Assembly: GCF_000744105.1 (NCBI RefSeq)
Contig: NZ_JQLH01000001.1
Coordinates: forward strand, 806,001-870,000
Length of the DNA stretch: 64,000 bases
Direction: 5' to 3'
Source: Maribacter forsetii DSM 18668
Lineage (GTDB): Bacteria > Bacteroidota > Bacteroidia > Flavobacteriales > Flavobacteriaceae
Shown piece after piece: positions 1-9,228 of this stretch. Made by a program: the position numbers and the translations under genes. The notes beneath the pieces were generated by a model. The model did not search any database. It had not been told where the DNA came from and saw only the letters and a list, made by a program, of their open reading frames with translations. The first letter of the stretch is position 1, and the number at the start of each line of letters is the position of its first letter.

Positions 1-1590
1 GGTTTTGCAACGACAACACCAGATGAATTCATTGATCAGCCAACCAATAGTACAATTTTGGGTGCTGCTAAGTTCTCTGGTAAAACCAAAAACGGGTGGT
101 CTTTGGGTCTTTTAGAAAGTGTTACCGGTAAAATGTATGCAGACATTGAAGATGTTGTAGGTAACAAACGATCAGAACTTGTAGAACCACTAACTAATTA
201 TCTGGTAGGTAGGGTGCAAAAAGATTTTAATGAACGTAATTCTTTTATTGGTGGAATTTTTACTGCTACGAATAGAAATTTACCAGATAATCTAGATTTT
301 TTAAGAAGTGGTGCATACACCGGCGGTTTTGATTTTAAACACAATTGGAAGGATAGAAATTATTATGTGGAAGGCAACATTGTTGGTAGTCATGTTACAG
401 GAAGTGAAGATGCAATTGCAAGAACGCAAACTAGTATAACGCACCTTTTTCAAAGAGTTGATGCAGACCATGTTTCTGTAGATATTAATAGAACCTCGCT
501 TACAGGTACTGGTGGTAAAATAGAGATAGGTAAAGCAGGTGGCGGTAATTGGAGATATGACGGTGGCGTCATTTGGCGATCACCCGAATTGGAACTTAAT
601 GACATTGGATTTCTAAGACAAGCAGATGAAATAAAACAAACTGCATCTGTAAGTAGATTGTTTATTAAACCCACTAATTTCTATAGAAGGGCAAATATGG
701 AATTAAGTCAGTATTCAACCTACGATTTTGAGGGTAATTATAATAGAATTCAATATCAGTTTGAGGGATTTATAAATTATAAAAATAATTGGTGGACAGA
801 AGTTGGGGCAGCGCATAAACCCCGTATATTTTCTAATACCGTATTACGTGGCGGACCACGTTGGCGTTGGTCAGATGAAAATTTTGCATATCTATTTTTC
901 GGTTCTGATAGTAGAAAGAAACTAAGTTTTACCTTGGGTTATGTAAATAGTCAGGCAGCCGAAAAAAACTTTTCGTTAGCGCGTTATGTGTTTAGATTAT
1001 ACTACCAACCTTTTGATGCTTTTAACCTGTCTATCTCTTCTGAATTTGAAGAGAACCCTAATAAAACGCAATATGTTACCGAAACCAATTTTAATGGAGA
1101 TGCTAGATATATTACCGGTAATATTGATCAAAAAACGTTTAGTACTTCCATCCGTTTTAATTATAGTATAAATCCTAATCTATCTATTCAGTATTATGGC
1201 GAGCCATTTATTTCTAGAGGAACGTATACTAATTTTAATTACGTGAATAATCCTATTGCGGAAAGCCTCAATGAGCGAGTAACTTTATTCTCTGAAAATC
1301 AAATTTCGCAATCTAATAACACTGATAACTATTTGATTGATGAGGATTTTGACGGAATTACAGATTATCGGATTGAAAATCCAGATTTTTCATATGTCCA
1401 GTTTCGATCGAATTTAGTATTAAGATGGGAATATGTGCCTGGGTCGGAAATCTTTTTGGTCTGGTCACAAGGAGTTGTAGGGGCAGGGAATCCTGGTGAA
1501 ACTTTGGGCAGGAATTTAGATCGTCAAATACTAGGGCAGAAAAAAGATAATACCATTTTGTTAAAGGCAACGTATAGATTTATACTCTAA
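1..1590 (+). CDS. DUF5916 family protein, C-terminal part (5' end outside window)
   Basis: The frame is open from base 1, so this is the 3' part (529 codons) of a longer gene. The visible part starts in a GAAKFSGKTKNGWSLG motif and continues as alternating amphipathic strands rich in aromatic residues (for example RYVFRLYYQPFDAFNLSISS), ending in an aromatic tail (KATYRFIL). This matches the C-terminal region of Bacteroidota DUF5916 proteins, which normally carry an N-terminal carbohydrate-binding-like module and are thought to sit at the outer membrane as a beta-barrel-like structure; no biochemical role is established. The assignment rests on recalled family motifs. No terminator is obvious right after the stop. 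Confidence 0.75.
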   Translation, partial: GFATTTPDEFIDQPTNSTILGAAKFSGKTKNGWSLGLLESVTGKMYADIEDVVGNKRSELVEPLTNYLVGRVQKDFNERNSFIGGIFTATNRNLPDNLDFLRSGAYTGGFDFKHNWKDRNYYVEGNIVGSHVTGSEDAIARTQTSITHLFQRVDADHVSVDINRTSLTGTGGKIEIGKAGGGNWRYDGGVIWRSPELELNDIGFLRQADEIKQTASVSRLFIKPTNFYRRANMELSQYSTYDFEGNYNRIQYQFEGFINYKNNWWTEVGAAHKPRIFSNTVLRGGPRWRWSDENFAYLFFGSDSRKKLSFTLGYVNSQAAEKNFSLARYVFRLYYQPFDAFNLSISSEFEENPNKTQYVTETNFNGDARYITGNIDQKTFSTSIRFNYSINPNLSIQYYGEPFISRGTYTNFNYVNNPIAESLNERVTLFSENQISQSNNTDNYLIDEDFDGITDYRIENPDFSYVQFRSNLVLRWEYVPGSEIFLVWSQGVVGAGNPGETLGRNLDRQILGQKKDNTILLKATYRFIL

Positions 1591-1683
1591 GTCCCCGTCT
1601 CTGTTAGATAGCTGTTTGTTCAGATATGAAATAATAAGTTGATTTTTTCGTTTTTAAGCTTGTACAACCAAAAAACTAAAAAG

Positions 1684-2190
1684 ATGTATAAGCATATTTT
1701 ACTAATTGCAGGAGTAGTATTAACACTTGTATCTTGTAGTTCTGACAAAGATGAGACCCAAAATGAAGCAGAACTCAATAGTGCGGCTATTATAGGTACT
1801 TGGGATGCTACAGAACTTGAAATTGACAATGAAACGGCAAGTGACGATGTTAAATTTCGAAAACAGATTCTAGATTTTCTTACAGAAGAAAATTGCTTCA
1901 TTATTACTTTGCAGTTTAATGAAGACTTAACGGCTAGCGCTTCTAATTCCGTAAATTATATTGAAGTTAACGCAACTGCTACGGGCTTAGATATTCCTTG
2001 CCCAACAGAGTCTGATACAAATGCTAGTACCTATACTTTTGATGGGGAAACTGTAACTACCATAGATGAAAATGGTGAGGAAGTGGCAATTGGTGTTACT
2101 ATTGAAGGTAATGTAATGACATTAGATGCCAGCGATCTTGATATTCCTAACTTTTCAGAAGACGGGCAATTGATTTTCGTGAAGCGATAA
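1684..2190 (+). CDS. lipocalin-like lipoprotein
   Basis: A 168-residue predicted outer-membrane or periplasmic lipoprotein. The ATG at 1684 is chosen because it directly opens a signal peptide (MYKHILLIAGVVLTLVSC) with a lipobox cysteine at residue 18; an in-frame TTG at 1639 would only add a non-signal extension. After an acidic linker the sequence IIGTWDATELEIDNE resembles the G-x-W strand that begins lipocalin-like domains common in Bacteroidota lipoproteins, followed by strands such as ITLQFNEDLTASAS and YTFDGETVTTI. Ligand and role are unknown. It is followed by a good terminator at 2217-2244, so it appears to be a single-gene unit. Confidence 0.7.
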   Translation: MYKHILLIAGVVLTLVSCSSDKDETQNEAELNSAAIIGTWDATELEIDNETASDDVKFRKQILDFLTEENCFIITLQFNEDLTASASNSVNYIEVNATATGLDIPCPTESDTNASTYTFDGETVTTIDENGEEVAIGVTIEGNVMTLDASDLDIPNFSEDGQLIFVKR

Positions 2191-2216
2191 ACTATATTCA
2201 ATTATAGTAATAAATG

Positions 2217-2244
2217 ACCCTTGCACTTTGTGTGAGGGTTTTTT
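2217..2244 (+). terminator. Rho-independent terminator after the lipocalin-like lipoprotein
   Basis: A 10-bp stem (2217-2226 with 2230-2239, two G-T wobbles) closes a TTT loop and is followed by a run of T. The T-run lies on the + strand, so it serves the 1684-2190 gene; it abuts the stop codon of the opposite-strand gene at 2243. Confidence 0.75.
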
Positions 2245-2542
2245 ATTGCTTGTAAAATTTAGTTTTTACATTTTGATGTTCAGATTGTATGGTAATCATG
2301 TACAAACCTTTTTCAAGATTGAAAACAGGAATATTCAAGGAATTTCTTTTAATATCCCATTGGTGGTAAATGATTTGTGTGCCATAACTATCTCTAATGC
2401 TAATAGTGGCGTTAGCATCATTTTTAAGTCCTAAGACGTTGATAACGTTCGTTGCAGGGTTAGGAAAGACTTTTATGTCTTGCGCAGCTAGTTTACCTGC
2501 TCCAAGGCTTATAAATAATACTATGATTAGAAGTCTTTTCAT
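2243..2542 (-). CDS. solitary T9SS type A sorting-domain protein
   Basis: A 99-residue protein made almost only of a signal peptide (MKRLLIIVLFISLGAGKLAA, about residues 1-20) and a type IX secretion type A C-terminal sorting domain (about 22-99). The domain hallmarks are visible: VFPNPATNVINV at the start, LEKGLYMITI near the end and a basic C-terminus (KTKFYKQ). In this family the tail normally follows a large cargo and is cleaved at the cell surface; here there is no cargo domain. It lies head to tail with the two-gene unit at 2632-6185 but about 90 bp downstream of it. It could be a real mini-protein, a remnant of a larger cargo gene, or a competitor for the secretion machinery. Confidence 0.75.
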   Translation of the reverse strand: MKRLLIIVLFISLGAGKLAAQDIKVFPNPATNVINVLGLKNDANATISIRDSYGTQIIYHQWDIKRNSLNIPVFNLEKGLYMITIQSEHQNVKTKFYKQ

Positions 2543-2631
2543 GAAAAATAACGTGCCTCATTGTAGAAGTACGCTATATGCTAACGTTTGTAAAATACCT
2601 TTTCGTCTTTCTTTAAATAAACTTTAACTTT

Positions 2632-3306
2632 CTAGAATGTGAAATAGGTTCGGCTAGTAGATGTATTGTTGTTACTGTCTTTAGAAACTACTTGAACAAT
2701 ATATTGCTCTCCAGTTGTAATAGTGTAATTGGTATTTATATTGGTTGTATTCTCAAGAATCAACTCTAAGTTACCAGATGTGCCAATGTAAACGTCGTAA
2801 GTTGATAGGTCGTCATCTAAGTCTTCACCTACCCAAGATACGCTTACGGTGCCGTCACCATTATCTGAAACACTAATTTCAGCAGGAAAAGGGGCGAAAT
2901 TCTCTGTGCTTGTGCCTTCTGAATAGAAGTTCCAAGAATCACTTGCTAAAGATTTACTTTCAAGAATTGCTGTTACCTTCCATGAAAATTGAGTTCCTTT
3001 TGGCAGCCCCACGGCTTCAGAGGTTGAATTTACTGTTCGTGAATCTGTCGAGTTGTTTTCTTGGTTCGTAATTTCTAATTCATATGAAGTAGCGTTTGTA
3101 GATGCTGACCATTGAAAATCTATACTTACCCCGTCAGTACCATTGTCTTCTCCTTCTGTACATATTAAGTTGTTTTCAGGAAATATAAGATTAAATGCAC
3201 CCAGTTCTTTTTCTGTTTCCTCTGGCGGATTGTTGTTGCTGTCATCGCTACCGCCGCATGACGCAACTAGTAATCCTACCAAAATTAATTTTATAGCTAA
3301 TTTCAT
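2632..3306 (-). CDS. Fn3-like surface lipoprotein
   Basis: A 224-residue lipoprotein: signal peptide MKLAIKLILVGLLVASCGG with lipobox cysteine at residue 17, then an Asn/Asp/Glu-rich linker and two tandem beta-sandwich domains of fibronectin type III type. Domain 1 contains FQWSASTNATSYELEI and GTQFSWKVTA; domain 2 contains VSWVGEDLDDDLSTYDVYI and EQYIVQVVSKDSNNNTS. Its ATG overlaps the stop of the upstream LRR gene by 4 bp (ATGA at 3303-3306), so the two are co-transcribed and probably translationally coupled. I infer a cell-surface partner of the LRR protein; the ligand is unknown. Confidence 0.75.
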   Translation of the reverse strand: MKLAIKLILVGLLVASCGGSDDSNNNPPEETEKELGAFNLIFPENNLICTEGEDNGTDGVSIDFQWSASTNATSYELEITNQENNSTDSRTVNSTSEAVGLPKGTQFSWKVTAILESKSLASDSWNFYSEGTSTENFAPFPAEISVSDNGDGTVSVSWVGEDLDDDLSTYDVYIGTSGNLELILENTTNINTNYTITTGEQYIVQVVSKDSNNNTSTSRTYFTF

Positions 3307-6185
3307 TTTTTTACGAATTTTAAGTTGGTCTCTTTATCTCCATCTACAATTGTTAACATATAGATGCCGGGAGAAAGGTTAGAAATATTCATTTCTAATG
3401 TGCCGTTATTTATTTTTCGACTTTCTTGTAGTGATGTTACTCCGCTTATGTTTGATAAGATAACTTGAGCATTAGTCATTATATCTAAACCTTCAACTCG
3501 TAACATGTCTGCCGCGGGGTTTGGAGATAGAATAGCGTTGTTGATTACCATGCTATCATTAAAAACGCCTTGACAAATTTTATCTGTTTCTATAGAAATA
3601 ACATTAACACCATTATCTAACGGAAATGATAGCTGCTGATTATTTATATTGTCCACTTGAAAGGTGTATACTTTGTCATTTACCAAAACCTCGTAATTCT
3701 TACTGCCTGAAACTACAACACTTGCTTTTTTAGCAGTGTAGTCTATAACGGTTTTACCAGAAATGAATTCCTCGGGAGTTTCAATATTCAAGCTAAATTC
3801 AATATTGGGCGCGCCAACTAATCGACCGATTTCTGAATTAGCAACAATGTTATAAGAACCTGATTCTAGATCAGTAACTGTGAGTGTGCTTCCGTTTTGT
3901 TGCGTATAATTAGCAGAGAAATTATTCGGACCTGTTATCGCTAATATATGTGTTTGATTAACTTTAAATTCAATAGTAAGCTTCCCATTTGCGGTATTAG
4001 GGCAAGAAGTGCTCGTAGCTTTTGCAGTAAAATCATCTTGTTTTGGTAATAAAATATCTTGATAGCTACAGCCAGTAGCACCTGTTACTGCTCCAATAGG
4101 TGTGTTTTCACAAACATCATTAGTATTGGGAACACCATCTTGATCAACATCGTTATCTGATAATTGACTTTCTGAGCAACCAAATGTATTTACACTCTCA
4201 CCATAAGGGGTGTCTGGGCAAATATCATCTTCATTTAAAACACCATCTTTGTCATCATCAACACTGGTGACCAATAATCTACTAAAGTGTTTAACTAAAG
4301 TAAGGTCGGTTACTGTGGTGTTGTTGATTACGCAATCATATTTGCCTGCATCTTCTAGAGTAACACTATCAATTGTAAAAGTAGAATTAGTCTCATTCTC
4401 AATCTCAACTTCATCTTTTCTCCATTGATATGTATTGTTAACATGGGTAGTTTCGGTTACACTTAAAGAAAATTGTTCTCCTTCCAATAATGATGTTGGC
4501 GAACCATATAAACTACCTAAGTTCGTTTGTGGATGATAGTAAATATTCGATTGATTACTGATAACCTCAGTCAAATCTTCAAAGAGCAAAGAATTGTTTT
4601 GAATAAAAAACGAATAAATATCATCTTGAATAAATATTGGCACTTTGCCGCTAAAATTGTTATTGCTTAAATTTAATTTCAAAAGATTGGTAAGTTGCCC
4701 TAGGGGTGCAGGTATTGTACCTGTTAAATTATTTGATCCAAGTTGTAAAGAGTTTAAATTGGTGAGTTGTCCTAGTGATTCAGGGATTTCACCTGTTAAA
4801 TTATTGCCTCCAAGTTCTAAATATTTTAAACTGGTGAGTTGACCTAAATGTTCAGGTATTTCACCTGATAAATTATTAACCGCTAAGTCGAGAGTTTCAA
4901 TATTATTTAACTGTGCTAGCTCATTAGGTATGTTCCCTTCAAGATTATTGCTGTCAAGACTGAGTCTGTAAAGATTAGTTAATTGACCGAGTTCTGCTGG
5001 TATGGTTCCAGTTAATTCATTATTATCCAAAGTTAGTAGTTCAAGTGAATTAATCTGACTTAAACTACTTGGAATATTCCCGTCTAGGGAATTATATGAG
5101 AGTACTAAACTTTTTAATGAACTATTTTGACCAAATTGTGATGGAATATTGCCGGTCAAATTATTAGAACTTAATGATAATATTTCAAGATTTGCAAGAT
5201 TTCCAATTTCAGTAGGAATATTGCCTGTAAGATTATTGTTGTATAATAATAGTGATTTTAATGAAATAAGTTGACCTATTTGAGGTGGTAAAGTACCTTC
5301 AAGTTCTGTATTTGAAAAATTGACTTCTTCTAATTTAGTTAAATTCCAAAATTCCATTGAAATTTCAGAAATTTGATTAGGTAGTTGTCCGTAAATCAAA
5401 GTTCTGTCTAATTCTATCTTTACTAATTCAGTTAGAAGTTGTATTTCAGGTGGAATTATGCCAATTAGATTATTTGATTTTAGGCTTAACTCGGTTACCC
5501 TTCCTTGTTCATTTGTAGTAACCCCATGCCACGTGCTAATCTCAGTACTAAGGTCCCATTGTCTTTGCCAGTTTGGTCCATCTGTGGCATAATATAATGC
5601 AATTAATGCTTCCTTGTCAGGGGTAACTGCTGTTTCAGGACCCAAAACCTGCAAATTATCTACTTTAATTGAGCTAGCAGGGTCTGTGTTTGCTCTAAAG
5701 GTTAATTCAAAAGCATAATCTTCTTCGGATTCAGTGTCAAAGTCGAAAGTGTAGGTGTGCCAATTGCCATCACTTTCTAAAGGAATGAACTCATGAATAT
5801 ATTGTATAGTATAGCTGCCTTCATCTTTTAAAACGTCTAGGTAGGCACTAAGGTTATTACCTGTGTCAGTGCTAACTTTGTAATCAAAAGTAAAGGTGTG
5901 ACTAGTATTTGGTACCAAAACTATATCGTTTGTATTCCAAGTGCTAAGTTCGGTTTGGTTTACTAAAGTATTGTTCAAATCTAATTCTAGAGAAAAGTTC
6001 CCTTCTGTAGCGTCAATGCTTTTAGTAATATTGTTTTCATTGGCGATGCTCCAATTTTCTGGTGCTTCAGGGCTGCCAGACCAATTTTCAAAGCTAGCAT
6101 TCTGTAAATAATTCGTTTGCGAAAATCCTGTAAAACAATACAAAAATAGGGCTGCCAATAGCAGCCTAGTGTAGTTTTTAATCAT
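3303..6185 (-). CDS. T9SS-secreted plant-type LRR protein with Ig-like and TSP3 modules
   Basis: A 960-residue modular secreted protein. Signal peptide at 1-22; residues 24-182 look like a CBM4/9-type jelly roll (opens LQNASFENWSG, closes SSIKVDNLQVLG). Residues 190-235 match the N-terminal cap of plant-type leucine-rich repeats (ALIALYYATDGPNW...W...GV). About 11-12 LRRs of roughly 24 residues with L-x-x-N-x-L-x-G-x-I-P follow to about 520. An Ig-like domain (560-638) contains YQWRKDEVEI and DAGKYDCVI. Two Asp-rich thrombospondin type 3 repeats, DDDKDGVLNEDD and DVDQDGVPNTND, lie at 641-707. A T9SS type A sorting domain begins at LSPNP (887) and ends in KFVKK. It probably binds polysaccharide or protein at the cell surface. 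It overlaps the next gene by 4 bp. Confidence 0.85.
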   Translation of the reverse strand: MIKNYTRLLLAALFLYCFTGFSQTNYLQNASFENWSGSPEAPENWSIANENNITKSIDATEGNFSLELDLNNTLVNQTELSTWNTNDIVLVPNTSHTFTFDYKVSTDTGNNLSAYLDVLKDEGSYTIQYIHEFIPLESDGNWHTYTFDFDTESEEDYAFELTFRANTDPASSIKVDNLQVLGPETAVTPDKEALIALYYATDGPNWQRQWDLSTEISTWHGVTTNEQGRVTELSLKSNNLIGIIPPEIQLLTELVKIELDRTLIYGQLPNQISEISMEFWNLTKLEEVNFSNTELEGTLPPQIGQLISLKSLLLYNNNLTGNIPTEIGNLANLEILSLSSNNLTGNIPSQFGQNSSLKSLVLSYNSLDGNIPSSLSQINSLELLTLDNNELTGTIPAELGQLTNLYRLSLDSNNLEGNIPNELAQLNNIETLDLAVNNLSGEIPEHLGQLTSLKYLELGGNNLTGEIPESLGQLTNLNSLQLGSNNLTGTIPAPLGQLTNLLKLNLSNNNFSGKVPIFIQDDIYSFFIQNNSLLFEDLTEVISNQSNIYYHPQTNLGSLYGSPTSLLEGEQFSLSVTETTHVNNTYQWRKDEVEIENETNSTFTIDSVTLEDAGKYDCVINNTTVTDLTLVKHFSRLLVTSVDDDKDGVLNEDDICPDTPYGESVNTFGCSESQLSDNDVDQDGVPNTNDVCENTPIGAVTGATGCSYQDILLPKQDDFTAKATSTSCPNTANGKLTIEFKVNQTHILAITGPNNFSANYTQQNGSTLTVTDLESGSYNIVANSEIGRLVGAPNIEFSLNIETPEEFISGKTVIDYTAKKASVVVSGSKNYEVLVNDKVYTFQVDNINNQQLSFPLDNGVNVISIETDKICQGVFNDSMVINNAILSPNPAADMLRVEGLDIMTNAQVILSNISGVTSLQESRKINNGTLEMNISNLSPGIYMLTIVDGDKETNLKFVKK

Positions 6186-6201
6186 AGTATAATATGGTTA
6201 G

Positions 6202-6231
6202 CAAAACACTAATATAAATATTAGCGTTTTG
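6202..6231. repeat. Inverted repeat upstream of the LRR gene
   Basis: Arms 6202-6214 and 6219-6231 form a 13-bp hairpin or dyad with one mismatch around a TAAA centre. It lies 17 bp upstream of the ATG of the minus-strand LRR gene, so it is either in its leader RNA or in its promoter. There is no T-run after it on the minus strand, so it is not a terminator. Confidence 0.5.
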
Positions 6232-6305
6232 TTAACAGAATATTTTCGTCGAAATACTACAATTGTTTCTTACAAAGTGTGGTTCTTCTATTACAAATAT
6301 GGCTG

Positions 6306-9140
6306 TTAATGCGCAACCAACCAATTCTCACCCAAGCCAACTTCTACATCTAAAGGAACTGCTATTTTGTATGCGTTTTCCATCTCAGATTTAATTAGGG
6401 TTTTTAATTCCTCTAATTCTGGTTTGTAAATATCGAACACCAATTCATCATGTACTTGTAAAAGCATTTTAGACTTATAATTGCCTTTTTCTAGTTTGTT
6501 GTGAATATTGATCATGGCAATCTTTATGATATCTGCAGCACTACCTTGAATAGGTGCGTTTACTGCATTCCGTTCTGCAGCACCACGAACTATTGCGTTA
6601 CTTCCATTGATGTCTTTTAAATAGCGTCTTCTGCCCAACACAGTTGAAACATAACCATTATCACGTGCAAAATCTACTTGCTCGCTCATGTAATTTCGCA
6701 ACTTTGGATAGGTCTTGTAGTAGGTGTCTATCAGTTCTTTTGCTTCTTTTCTTGATAAGTCCGTTTGGTTACTTAATCCGAATGCAGAAACACCATAGAT
6801 GATACCAAAGTTTACGGTTTTTGCATTGCTACGCTGTTCTCTAGTCACTTCTTGCAAAGGCACATTAAATACTTTTGATGCTGTAGAAGCATGAATATCT
6901 TCACCATTTTTAAAAGCTTCTATCATGGTGGTTTCTTCACTTAGTGCTGCGATAATACGTAGTTCTATTTGAGAGTAATCTGCCGCCAGTAAAGTGTAGT
7001 TCTCATCTCTTGGTACAAACGCTTTTCTTACTTGTCTACCGCGTTCTGTTCTAATTGGTATGTTCTGTAAATTTGGATTGTTACTGCTTAAACGACCTGT
7101 TGCCGCAACGGTCTGCATATAGTCTGTATGTACTCTACCAGTAGATGGTTCTACTTGTTCTGGCAGTGCATCTACATACGTGCTTTTCAATTTGGCAAGA
7201 CCTCTATAATCCAATACATTCTGAATAATTTCATGGTCTTTTGCCAAATTAGACAATACATCTTCTGCAGTAGAATATTGACCTGTTTTGGTCTTTTTAG
7301 GTTTGTCGACTAGTTTTAGTTTGTCAAACAGTATTTCACCTAGTTGTTTGGGTGAACCAATATTGAATTCTTCACCGGCAACTTCGTAAATTTTCTTTTC
7401 TAGATTGCTGATGTCATTGTTCAAGTCTTCTGAAAGTGAATTCAAGAATTTCTCATCTAAATTGATACCTTCTAATTCCATGTCCGCTAAAACACGTAAT
7501 AACGGAATCTCAATGTCTTGAAATAACTTTTCGGTATTGGCTTCCTTTAATTCTGGTCTAAAATGTTGTGCAAGTTGATAAGTGATATCTGCATCTTCAA
7601 CAGCGTATTCCGTTTGTTTTTCTAACGGAACATCTCGCATGCTCAATTGATTCTTTCCTTTTTTACCAATAAGTTCTGTGATGGAAACCGGAGTGTAGTT
7701 TAAGTACGTCTCCGCTAATACATCCATATTATGACGCATATCCGGATTAATTAGATAATGTGCCAACATAGTATCGAACAGAGGTCCTTTTACATCAATG
7801 TTGTATTTATCTAATACTTTGATATCGTACTTTAAATTCTGACCTATTTTTTCAATTTTTTCAGCTTCAAAGAATGGGCGTAATTCTTCTAAAAGTGTCT
7901 GAACATCTTCTTTATTATCTGTAAAGGGAATGTAATATCCTTTTGTTGCTTCCCAAGAAAAAGCAATACCAACTAATTCCGCTGTTAAAGGATCTAAACC
8001 TGTAGTTTCGGTGTCAAAACATACAGAGGTTTGCTGCATTAAACTTTTCAAGAATAATTTCATTGCCATACCAGGAGCAACACTTTGGTAAGAATGCGCA
8101 ACATCTGCAATGGTCTTTCTACTTGAAAAATCTTTTACGGTTGCACCAGCATCTGCAGGACTTCCAAATAGCGAGAACTGTCCTGATCCAGCATCTTGTG
8201 TCTCTTTTTTAGCGACTTGTTTGTTTGTAGCTTCTGTGGTCGCCTCTTCGGCTTCCGCAGAGAATAATTTTATAAACTGATCTTTTAATCTTCTAAACTC
8301 AAGCTCTTCGAAAATTTTCTGAACTTCTACGGCATTTGGTTCAGACATTTCATAATCACCAGCATTGAAAGTGACATCGACATCTAAACAAATAGTAGCT
8401 AATTTTTTAGAAAGTAAACCAAGTTCACCATTGGCTTCTACTTTCTCTTTCATTTTACCTTTAAGCTTATCGGTATTCGCCAAAAGCCCTTCCATAGAAT
8501 CAAACTGCTCTATAAATTTCTTGGCAGTTTTGTCACCAACACCTGGTAAGCCTGGTATGTTATCACTGGCATCACCCATCATACCAAGGTAATCAATAAC
8601 CTGTTCTGGTCTTTGAACCCCAAAACGTTTTTGAATTTCTGGAATACCCCAAATTTCTATACCGTTACCCATTCTAGCAGGGCGATACATGAAAATGTTT
8701 TCAGATACCAATTGTCCAAAATCTTTATCTGGCGTTACCATAAAAACTTTGTAATCTTCTTTTTCTGCTTGCTTTGCCAACGTTCCAATAATGTCATCTG
8801 CTTCCCATCCTTCTTTTACTACAACAGGAATCTGCATTGCATTTAAGATATCTTGAATATAGGGTACGGCAATACGGATGGCATCTGGAGTTTCTGATCT
8901 GTTTGCTTTATACTCTGGGAACAACTCTGTACGTTCCGCACTTCCTCCTTTATCAAAACAAACGGCCAAATGATCTGGTTGTTCACGACGAATAACATCG
9001 AATAAAGAATTCATGAACCCCATAATTGCCGAGGTATCCATTCCTTGAGAGTTTATTCTTGGATTTTTTATAAGTGCGTAGTAACCACGAAAAATTAGTG
9101 CGTATGCATCTAGCAAAAAGAGTCTTTTTTGATCTGCCAT
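6306..9140 (-). CDS. polA: DNA polymerase I
   Basis: A 944-residue replicative-repair polymerase acting in Okazaki-fragment maturation and excision repair. The start at 9140 (MADQKRLFLLDAYAL) is chosen over a TTG/ATG extension to 9191 because the 5'-nuclease domain begins here in homologues. The 5'-3' exonuclease/flap domain covers about 1-290 (GGSAERTELFPEYKANR, EADDIIGTLA, GVGDKTAKKF). The 3'-5' proofreading domain keeps its acidic residues (DTETTGLDP, GQNLKYDIKVLDK, YAVEDADITYQL), so proofreading is probably active. Polymerase motif A is ADYSQIELRI, motif B RSNAKTVNFGIIYG and motif C VHDELVFD. No neighbouring gene is obviously functionally linked. Confidence 0.97.
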   Translation of the reverse strand: MADQKRLFLLDAYALIFRGYYALIKNPRINSQGMDTSAIMGFMNSLFDVIRREQPDHLAVCFDKGGSAERTELFPEYKANRSETPDAIRIAVPYIQDILNAMQIPVVVKEGWEADDIIGTLAKQAEKEDYKVFMVTPDKDFGQLVSENIFMYRPARMGNGIEIWGIPEIQKRFGVQRPEQVIDYLGMMGDASDNIPGLPGVGDKTAKKFIEQFDSMEGLLANTDKLKGKMKEKVEANGELGLLSKKLATICLDVDVTFNAGDYEMSEPNAVEVQKIFEELEFRRLKDQFIKLFSAEAEEATTEATNKQVAKKETQDAGSGQFSLFGSPADAGATVKDFSSRKTIADVAHSYQSVAPGMAMKLFLKSLMQQTSVCFDTETTGLDPLTAELVGIAFSWEATKGYYIPFTDNKEDVQTLLEELRPFFEAEKIEKIGQNLKYDIKVLDKYNIDVKGPLFDTMLAHYLINPDMRHNMDVLAETYLNYTPVSITELIGKKGKNQLSMRDVPLEKQTEYAVEDADITYQLAQHFRPELKEANTEKLFQDIEIPLLRVLADMELEGINLDEKFLNSLSEDLNNDISNLEKKIYEVAGEEFNIGSPKQLGEILFDKLKLVDKPKKTKTGQYSTAEDVLSNLAKDHEIIQNVLDYRGLAKLKSTYVDALPEQVEPSTGRVHTDYMQTVAATGRLSSNNPNLQNIPIRTERGRQVRKAFVPRDENYTLLAADYSQIELRIIAALSEETTMIEAFKNGEDIHASTASKVFNVPLQEVTREQRSNAKTVNFGIIYGVSAFGLSNQTDLSRKEAKELIDTYYKTYPKLRNYMSEQVDFARDNGYVSTVLGRRRYLKDINGSNAIVRGAAERNAVNAPIQGSAADIIKIAMINIHNKLEKGNYKSKMLLQVHDELVFDIYKPELEELKTLIKSEMENAYKIAVPLDVEVGLGENWLVAH

Positions 9141-9228
9141 TTTTGAGTATTGATTGTAAAACGTTAAAAGTACAAATTGATAGGGAAACATTAAGGGAGA
9201 TTGCCCTATTGCTTATGTGTTTTATTAT

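Noticed and set aside
4645..5300. Repeated DNA blocks in the LRR gene, at first similar to a tandem array
   Set aside because: The period is about 72 bp and in frame with 24-residue LRRs; there are no constant repeats with unique spacers, so it is not a CRISPR or minisatellite.
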